Source of the DNA: Ichthyophonus hoferi
Taxonomy: Eukaryota > Opisthokonta > Ichthyosporea > Ichthyophonida > Ichthyophonidae
Direction of reading: 5' to 3'
DNA length: 41,997 nucleotides
NCBI GenBank assembly: GCA_002751075.1
Contig: NAOQ01000003.1
Span: 169,280-211,276 of the forward strand
In this document: positions 35,301 through 41,997 of the stretch, in pieces
How positions within the stretch are numbered: the stretch's first letter is position 1
Layout of the letters: every line of letters begins with the position of its first letter
Program-made: the position numbers and the translations under genes
Notes under the pieces: generated by a model
Seen by the model: only the letters and a program-made list of their open reading frames with translations
Databases searched by the model: none
What the model was told of the DNA's origin: nothing

Positions 35301-37162
35301 ATAGGATTAAAACACGAATCATATAGACCAGAATAGTTAAAAAAAATTATATATAATATAGATGGATAGATGAGAAAGATTTCTGCACCATAAATGCATT
35401 CCATATTGGCACTACCACCTCATATAACACAATAATTATATACTTATGCATACACATACCCATACCTACATATAAACAGACACAACAGGCATCAATATTG
35501 GAGTTTCTTATTGATGTCAAGTACCATAAAACATGAACAAATAAATAGGCACAAATATAAACATATACTATACATAAAAAAAAAAAAACTATAAACCTTG
35601 ACCCTAAATCCCACAAAAACACAAACATATTATACTATACTATATTATATGATACTGTACTACTATAAACGCATAAACGCAGCTCCACCATAGACAAACA
35701 TGGGACCTACAGTTCAGCCTGACATATCATGTTTATAAAATATCTGTTAAACCCTTCCCCAGGGAGTTCTAGGTCTTCCTTCCCTTCTACCTCTCTCTCT
35801 ATAGCAGTCCCAAATAATGTCTTAAGCATGCCACTTGGATGTGATTGTGATTGTGGGTATTGTTCTTGTTGTGGGTCCGGTTGGTTTCCATATCTCATCT
35901 GTAGTATGTGCATTTTAGTTATATGTAGTGTATAGTATATAGCGTATAGCGCATAATTATAGTTACTGGTATAGTTATAGCTATAATAGATATAGTAAAC
36001 CTAAATTTAATCGCAATATATTGTATCATATTATAGTGTATCATACTATATACCGTAGCATATTACATTATATTATATCAAATCATACCATATCATATCA
36101 TTACAGTATATCATATTATATTATATCAGATTATATCTTATCTTATTTTATCATCATACCATATTAAATTGTATCACAATATATCATATCATATTATACC
36201 TTATTACACTATAGTATATCATACCATACCATATCACATTATATCATATTATATCAGAACACATCATATTATATTACATCATATCATATCATACCATACT
36301 ATATCACACTCTTATATCGTAACACATAATCATGTTTATATAAGCACATAACGTGCTTATGAATTAGTACAAATGGATACAGTGAGTCAGCAGTCAAGCA
36401 ATACAAACCATATTGCAGCCTCATACTTAAAATACTAGAATCCGTAGGAGACAATAACCTAATATCTAGCTTATGAAATACACAGATATACATAGATATA
36501 CCGAATAAATATGATACACTCTTATAGTTTTTACAGTACTATAATAGAATATATTAAGTATGATTACTATTACTATTATTATTCTACTATTATTTTTATT
36601 GGTAGTATAACAGGACAAATCTAAAACAATGGCACTGGTTAAATCATATAATCATGCCGTGCAATAATTAAATTTAGAATCAAACCATTCACTGTGTTAA
36701 AAATTAACATAAATAATTGCATACAGCCTTAACAACAACTATAAAGCAGTTTGCATACTCTATCATCCTACTAGGTCAATCTCAATGTGTATAAGTGCTG
36801 AAGCCTGGATGTATTTGCATAGTTATATTACATTGACACTATACACTATAATATCCATTTTCATATAATTATTCTTGGCGAGTGGCGAAGTGGGTGGCAG
36901 AACGATGTACAAATATAGAAACCTAGAAGTAGTAGTAGTAACATCAAATTATGATGGTAATAGCAACACATAGTATATATATATATATATATAGTAGTAG
37001 TAGTTGGCCCCGTAAGGGAAAATAGACCATTTTTTTTAAAAAAAAAGTAACAAAAAAAATAATGGCAAGATATATAGCAATATATACCTTCCTAGGCTTT
37101 GATGGTGCGGTTGCACTCTCCGGTTGGAGGACATCATCATCATCAAATTCCATATAATCCAT
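32325..37162 (-). CDS. AKTIP: AKTIP/FTS-like UEV protein (FHF dynein-adaptor subunit), 8 exons
   Basis: Exons on the minus strand: 37162-37088, 35898-35711, 34790-34726, 34157-34079, 33884-33830, 33611-33450, 32959-32897, 32411-32325. All phases agree, giving 258 residues; the final codons and stop lie in an unidentified last exon. Residues 1-75 are acidic and Gln/Pro-rich. The E2-like fold follows: GIYVIPS, WNGVSFVSEGLFAGGVFKF, LPNDFPKRRPEVEF, HPQV, then IDTSMPINKAAAELY and a tail FSPYNSLLYDPMFQNML. The last two parallel human AKTIP IDTTSPLNPEAAVLY and FSPWNPSVHDEAREKML. Where active E2 enzymes have TGxICLD, this reads TGSIGQY, so the catalytic Cys is absent (Gly163), as expected for this UEV family. 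In animals and filamentous fungi it joins Hook and FHIP to link cargo to dynein. The exon-7 acceptor is TATGAG, not CAG. The start is the first ATG of exon 1 (MDYMEFDDDD). Confidence 0.9.
32985..33235. repeat. intronic TATTACTATACC minisatellite
   Basis: About twenty degenerate copies of a 12-bp unit near TATTACTATACC (variants TTACCATACCC, TATATTAC) fill the intron between AKTIP exons 7 and 6. The 117-codon plus-strand open frame here is a by-product. Confidence 0.85.
36010..36310. repeat. intronic ATATCAT-type simple repeat
   Basis: Degenerate ATATCATATTAT/ATACC repeats in the first AKTIP intron. There is no unit regular enough to define, and the open frames through it are spurious. Confidence 0.75.
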
Positions 37163-38251
37163 GCTTAGTTACCATTAGGTACTATTATATTATTATTGTT
37201 ATGTACTATATATTTACTATACTATGCTATATTAGAAAATACTATACTATCGTATACTATATTATAGTATCAAATTGTTTTAAGAAAGTTGGCATACCAT
37301 CTATAATAAAGTTAACAGATAACATACCAACACTAATAAAATGTTGTTAATCGATCGATCGACCACCAGAAATAGCTAGGAAGATCAGTGAGTAGTTAAT
37401 GATTAGCTAGCGATTAATATACGATTAATATTTAATCACAAGGATTGTTGTTCTCCGATTGCCGTTTAGTTAGATACTTATGTGTATCTGTGGTCAATAA
37501 TTAATATTTAATTATTATAGAACGGAACTATATCTAACATACTAAATAAATAATTTACAAGCATTTATAAAATTGAGATCATTGGGTAATTAAAAATTAT
37601 TTATAAATTAAATTATAATTTTTGGGATTAATCAGGGAGTAAATAAAAATATTTTCAATTAATTATTATTTTATTAAAGTAGTAGATTTACAAGTAATTT
37701 GAACTTAATTCTACAATTTATAATTATATATTAATATATACCATAAATATTGTGTGTTGATTGTTCTATTTTTTTGGATCCTCGCAATTTTGTGACTATT
37801 GCATAACAATTATGAGTGGACTAGATTCTAATCGTAGATTAGTACTAATACGGAGACCAAAAGATTTCAGATTGATGTTGATTAGACCGATCGCAATTAG
37901 ACTGATCACACTTTATATCCAGATTATATCAGATAACTTACGTAAGAAGAGATTATATATGATAAATCTAAGATTAAAAAATATTTTAAAACACATATAG
38001 CCAATACAATGTACTATTTAACAATTTAAGCAATTACCAATTAGATTGATATTAGATTAACGTAGTGGAAGGATTAGGCGGGTAATTGGTAATAATAATA
38101 TACGCATATATATACATACATGCGTGTGTTTGTGTATTTACATGTATATACATATGTCTCTCTGTCTTTATCTTTCTATCTATCTTTCTATCTAGTCCTA
38201 TTTTATACACATACACGTATACTAGGTGTGATAAGGCACAATAAAACCATA
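37163..38251. promoter_or_regulatory. 1.09-kb divergent intergenic region
   Basis: The stretch lies between the start codons of the AKTIP-like gene (left, minus) and the next gene (right, plus), so both promoters should be here. It is AT-rich. It contains an ATCGATCGATCGA run near 37351, many GATTAGA/CAGATTG words at 37800-37980, and a TCTATCTT pyrimidine repeat at 38150-38200. No specific element can be assigned. Confidence 0.5.
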
Positions 38252-38931
38252 ATGAATGAACCTAGTTTTATCCTACATGACAGTGAGATACTGAAGCGAC
38301 AGGAACATAATGTTATCCAGGGTGCTTTTGGAAAGAATGAATCCAAGGGAATGTATGTTGGTTTATTATTAGAGTATAAATTATAGTATAGTATAGTATA
38401 GTATAGTTTAGTCTAGTATAGCATAGCATAATATAGTATAGTATAGCATAGTATAGCATAGTATAGTATAGTATGGTATAGTACAATATAGTATAGTATA
38501 GTGTAGTATAGTATGGTATAGTATAGTATGGTATAGTAAGTCGGTTTTTTAATGTTTCATTTAGCTCTTTTTTTATTTTTTTCTCTTTTTCTTTTTGGTA
38601 TGTTGTTATTTGTTGTTGATGAAAATGTTTGAATACATATAAGTTATGCTTGCATGCATGTTGTATATTTGTGAGTAGGTCGGTAAGCAGGCAGATAAGT
38701 AAGTAAGTAGATAGGTAGATAGGTAGATAGGTAAGTCGGTAAGTAGGTAGGTAGGTTAAGTAAACAAGTAATTAGATAGGTAGATAGGTATATATATATG
38801 TGTGTGTGTTTGTAGTTATACAGAGTGAGTTGTATTGGGTACTCTGGATACACTAATACAATCTAACACAATATAGTAGCGTTTTAATACTACTTCCTTG
38901 TACATGTTTTTCACATACACAAAAATGCAAG

Positions 38932-38973
<42 letters not shown>

Positions 38974-41900
38974 GTTTGATCAGACAAATTCCACTTTTGC
39001 GGTTACACCTATACTATATTGCATATGTTTATACATAATATCGTATATACTATCACACTATCATATCATCACTATTATATTTTAATGTATTATATCATAG
39101 TGCATTATCGCATAGTGTATTATGTGGCCATATTACATAACCTTCCCTTTGAATGCATAGGTCTATATATACATGCATTCGATATAAGGCTTATACATAA
39201 CAACAATATATATAGTTGCTAACCTCACAATCATGTGGCAGTTGGGCATGGACTTTATTCACAGATCGTCTTGTAATCTATGAACAGAATGTAGATAGTG
39301 TGGACGCTATACCTACACAGGCGGTAAGGCATAGATTGTAGTGTAGTGTATTATCGCATAGTATTATGTGATATAGCATTATATAATATAGTATAAGATC
39401 ATATCATATCTTATCGTACAATACAATACAATACAATACCACAATACAACATAGCATGATATAGCTTATGCTCTGATCTAGGAATATAGTATATGTGGTG
39501 CTATACTCCCCTAGACGTTATAATACACATACCCCTCTCCCCTACCACCATTATACTGTATTTATATCCACCGTCTTATAACCTCGTATTATACTTACTA
39601 ATTTTAATATCAAGTATTTAATTGATCCAATTAATATAATCTAAACCTATCCTATCCTACCCAATCCATTTCTCTTTCTCTTTCTCTCTCTCTCTTAATC
39701 TCTCTTTGTCTATAGGCGGAATGGAATTTCAGCACTACCAATCACACTCGAGGGCTCTGTGCAGTTGAGGTATCAGCGTCCTCCGGCCATCCCAGTCTAT
39801 TAATAGCTGTAGAAAGTCAGCCTGGGTGTAGCACACTTTGTATATTCTGTCCTTTCAATTATTCCTTGGTCCCTATTGGCGAGATACCTTTTAGTGTGAC
39901 GTGTATGGCTACTCCTGATCGTATGCCTATTGGATCTTACATAGATCCGATCGAGTTACTGGTATGTATATATATATATATATGTATAGGTATATGTATG
40001 TATCTGTATGCGTATAGATATATGTTTATGTATATACGTTTGTCTATACCCAAACTTATATATCCAGGGAAATACATATACAAATCTGATTTTTCCTACA
40101 CGCACCTCTGTATATTATATAAGGTAATATGACGAACACTTATTAACCCTAAACCCTGTACAATAATTCACAATTCCTATCTATACGATATAATTAATAA
40201 TATAAGTAATAATTAACACCCATTGGCGCGTTACAACAGGCACCTTCTGTCGACTCTGGACACGAAGTTTTGATTGGATTAGGGACCACCGATGGAAGCA
40301 TTCTATTGGCGGGTATTCATATAAATAGTGGTGTGCGATTGTGTCTGGATCTAACCGAAGCCAATCATGCGCTCTGGATTGATCTGCATTTGGAAAATGG
40401 CGATTTGCCCCGTGATATAGAGACGACTTTTACTGGACCAGGGGGATGTATATATATGGTGAGTACTGGTATATGGTATATGGGCATATATTGTAGGTAT
40501 GTAAGAAGAGATTAGGCATATATCTGTTATATCTATATATATGCATGCATACTTGTCTATTACATGAAAGCGAATATTAATTAATACGTTTGTATGTATC
40601 GAGATTGCATATTGGTAGAGGTATAGATGATGTATTTTCCATTAAACCAACGCTAACTTTGTTTGGCTACAGTTCTGCCAGGAATGGACCGATAGAGCGA
40701 TCGATATAGACAATGAACCATCCAATAAGGTAGTGGTATTATGTAACCTATAGTACTATAGTATAGTATAGTATTATGTAATCTATTATATCCTATCTTC
40801 TCACTATCCTATCCTATCCTATCCTATTCTATCTTATCCTATCCTATCCTATCCTATTCTATCTTATCCTATCCTATCCTATTCTATCTTATCCTGTCCT
40901 ATCCTATCCTATTCTATCTTATCCCGTCCTATCCTACCGTACCCTGTCCTCTCCTATACCTTCCCCTTTTTTACTCTCTACTAGCTAACCATTCTAACCC
41001 TTTTCTCTTTTGTCCCCTTTTTTACTCTCTACTAGCTAACCATTCTAACCCTTTTCTCTTTTGTCTCAGGAGGCCACTCCCTACCCTAGCCTTGTACGGT
41101 ATCGTGTCCTAGTCAGCGATAGTCACATACCACAACCTGGTGAATATAGCCTAGCTAATGCAGTGTCGTGTATAACCATGGCTGTGATTAAGAGTATAGG
41201 AGATGGACAGCAACCCGATACATTTGACCTGGTAGGTGAGATTACGTGTATGCGTATGTATATGTATATGTGTGTATGTATGTATGTGTATGGTATGTAT
41301 CATACCATCTTACTATAGTCTGACCCTTTGCCCTGTATCCTATCTAATTACTATATGTCTTGATCTTCACCTTCATTTGGTACATAGTGTATGGTATCGT
41401 ATATATTATGTAGTATAGTATATATTATATAGTATATTGTATAGTGCATAGTATAAAGTATGATATATTATAGTAGAGTATATAGTACATATTGTATAGT
41501 ATGTAATATCTAGTATATAATACAATAAACATTCCTAACTCTACATACCTTTTATATAACACCTGCCATATATAGGGACTAGCTGTGACAGTCCAAGCCA
41601 ATGGCCAACCGCAATTCCGTTGCTATACAGTTAATCCTACGAGTACTATAATAGAAGATACCACTGTCATTCCCTCTGCCTCTCCCACTGCTATTAAAAC
41701 CAGTCATCACTTACCTCTATCGGACCTGACGATGGTGAGCATTGGCCCTGTAGCCTTAACCTATGGCCGCAATGGACAGGGGAAGTTGTGTACTTTCCCT
41801 GCATATATAGAGGGAGTGCATCTAGAACAAAGGGAGAGGGAGAGGCAGAGGGTAGTGCTGGTCCAACGGAATAATGGTATGTATGTTTGATGTGTATATG

Positions 41901-41997
41901 TATGTATATGTGTTATGTATATATGTGTATGTATGTATGTTATGTATATGTGTGTATGTTTGATATGTGTATGTATGTATGTATGTTATATATATGT
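38252..41997 (+). CDS. large unrecognised protein, beta-propeller-like N terminus (3' end outside window)
   Basis: Exons: 38252-38352, 39242-39323, 39716-39961, 40240-40458, 40673-40729, 41070-41231, 41576-41876. All are GT-AG and in phase, giving 389 residues before a donor GTATGT at 41877; the gene runs off the right edge. It starts MNEPSFILHDSEIL. After about 33 residues it reads IWAWTLFTDRLVIYEQ, a motif like the first propeller strand of nucleoporins such as Nup133 (GWAxLVxxxRLxIW). Many short beta-strand-like hydrophobic stretches follow (LLIAVESQPG, EVLIGLGTTDGSILLAGIH, LCLDL), with polar loops and no signal peptide or transmembrane segment. A Nup133/Nup155-type scaffold nucleoporin is one possibility, held weakly; another WD-like scaffold is equally open. 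Exons are 45-50% GC, much higher than the introns, and coding status is well supported. Confidence 0.8.
38382..38538. repeat. TATAG pentanucleotide array in intron 1
   Basis: Roughly thirty copies of TATAG with GCATA, GTATGG and ACAATA variants, starting about 30 bases after the first donor of the plus-strand gene. Confidence 0.92.
38660..38800. repeat. TAGG/TAAG tetranucleotide array
   Basis: (GTAAGTAGATAGGTAG)-like tetranucleotide repeat followed by (TA)n and (GT)n, in the same intron. The minus-strand open frame here is a repeat artefact. Confidence 0.85.
40795..40965. repeat. TATCC-based minisatellite in intron 5
   Basis: (TATCC)n is interrupted regularly by TATTCTATCT, making a higher-order period of 25-30 bp. 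It is directly followed by the duplicated splice-site block. Confidence 0.88.
40967..41065 (+). repeat. near-perfect 50-bp tandem duplication at a 3' splice site
   Basis: Two copies of a block running from CCCTTTTTTACTCTCTAC through CTAGCTAACCATTCTAACCC to TTTTCTCTTTTGT, essentially identical. The second copy leads into the TCTCAG acceptor of exon 6. Each copy has a CTAAC branch-point-like word and a pyrimidine tract. Confidence 0.93.
41877..41997. repeat. GTATGTAT simple repeat at the right edge
   Basis: (GTATGTAT)n tract beginning at the donor of exon 7 and running to the end of the window. The donor is identical in sequence to the repeat unit. Confidence 0.85.

Noticed and set aside
35347-35628. 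93-codon minus-strand frame in an AKTIP intron
   Set aside because: It is hydrophobic low-complexity wording and is skipped by the phase-consistent exon 2 to exon 3 splice.
1-41997. CRISPR arrays, operons or ribosome-binding sites
   Set aside because: The genes are spliced and eukaryotic; the tandem arrays have no unique spacers.

Overview
The window is AT-rich eukaryotic nuclear DNA (roughly two-thirds A+T) and contains one assembly gap. The genes are made of many short exons with GT-AG introns. The introns and spacers are full of microsatellites, minisatellites and dispersed repeats. The G-alpha protein has fungus-like wording (a C-terminal segment reading DIIIQENL, and FENVD after the DVGGQ switch), and an AKTIP/FTS orthologue is present. 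This suggests an early-diverging, intron-rich fungus or a close opisthokont relative; the placement is inference.

Layout. 1-460 holds three adjoining simple-repeat arrays. 461-5770 is gene-poor with two copies of a dispersed repeat (family A). 5773-10268 (minus) is a complete nine-exon short-chain dehydrogenase of the CBR4/FabG type. 12555-13391 (plus) is a one-exon proline-rich protein with a CxxC...CxxC tail. 13490-14170 (plus) has isolated exon-like pieces. 15433-21162 (minus) is an eight-exon gene for an unrecognised, disordered, probably nuclear protein. 24195-27300 (plus) is a complete seven-exon heterotrimeric G-protein alpha subunit with an abnormal P-loop. 28757-29102 is the gap. 29500-32240 is a repeat-rich stretch with a decayed reading frame. 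32325-37162 (minus) is an AKTIP/FTS-like UEV protein in eight exons, complete except perhaps its last codons. 38252 to the right edge (plus) is a large unrecognised gene, open at its 3' end, whose protein looks like the start of a beta-propeller.

The genes do not form a pathway: mitochondrial fatty-acid synthesis (CBR4), G-protein signalling and dynein-adaptor cargo transport (AKTIP) lie side by side. The exon models were assembled by hand from conserved motifs, splice sites and codon phase. In four genes every junction keeps frame. One junction in the 15-21 kb gene is unresolved.

Main points for a second look: the G-alpha P-loop reads GPKESGKST, with lysine at the position equivalent to Ras Gly12. 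A diverged second copy of part of its exon 2 lies in the next intron and differs mostly at third codon positions. The pentamer ATTGG/CCAAT is about three-fold over-represented across exons, introns and spacers. Several repeat families have no recognised identity.
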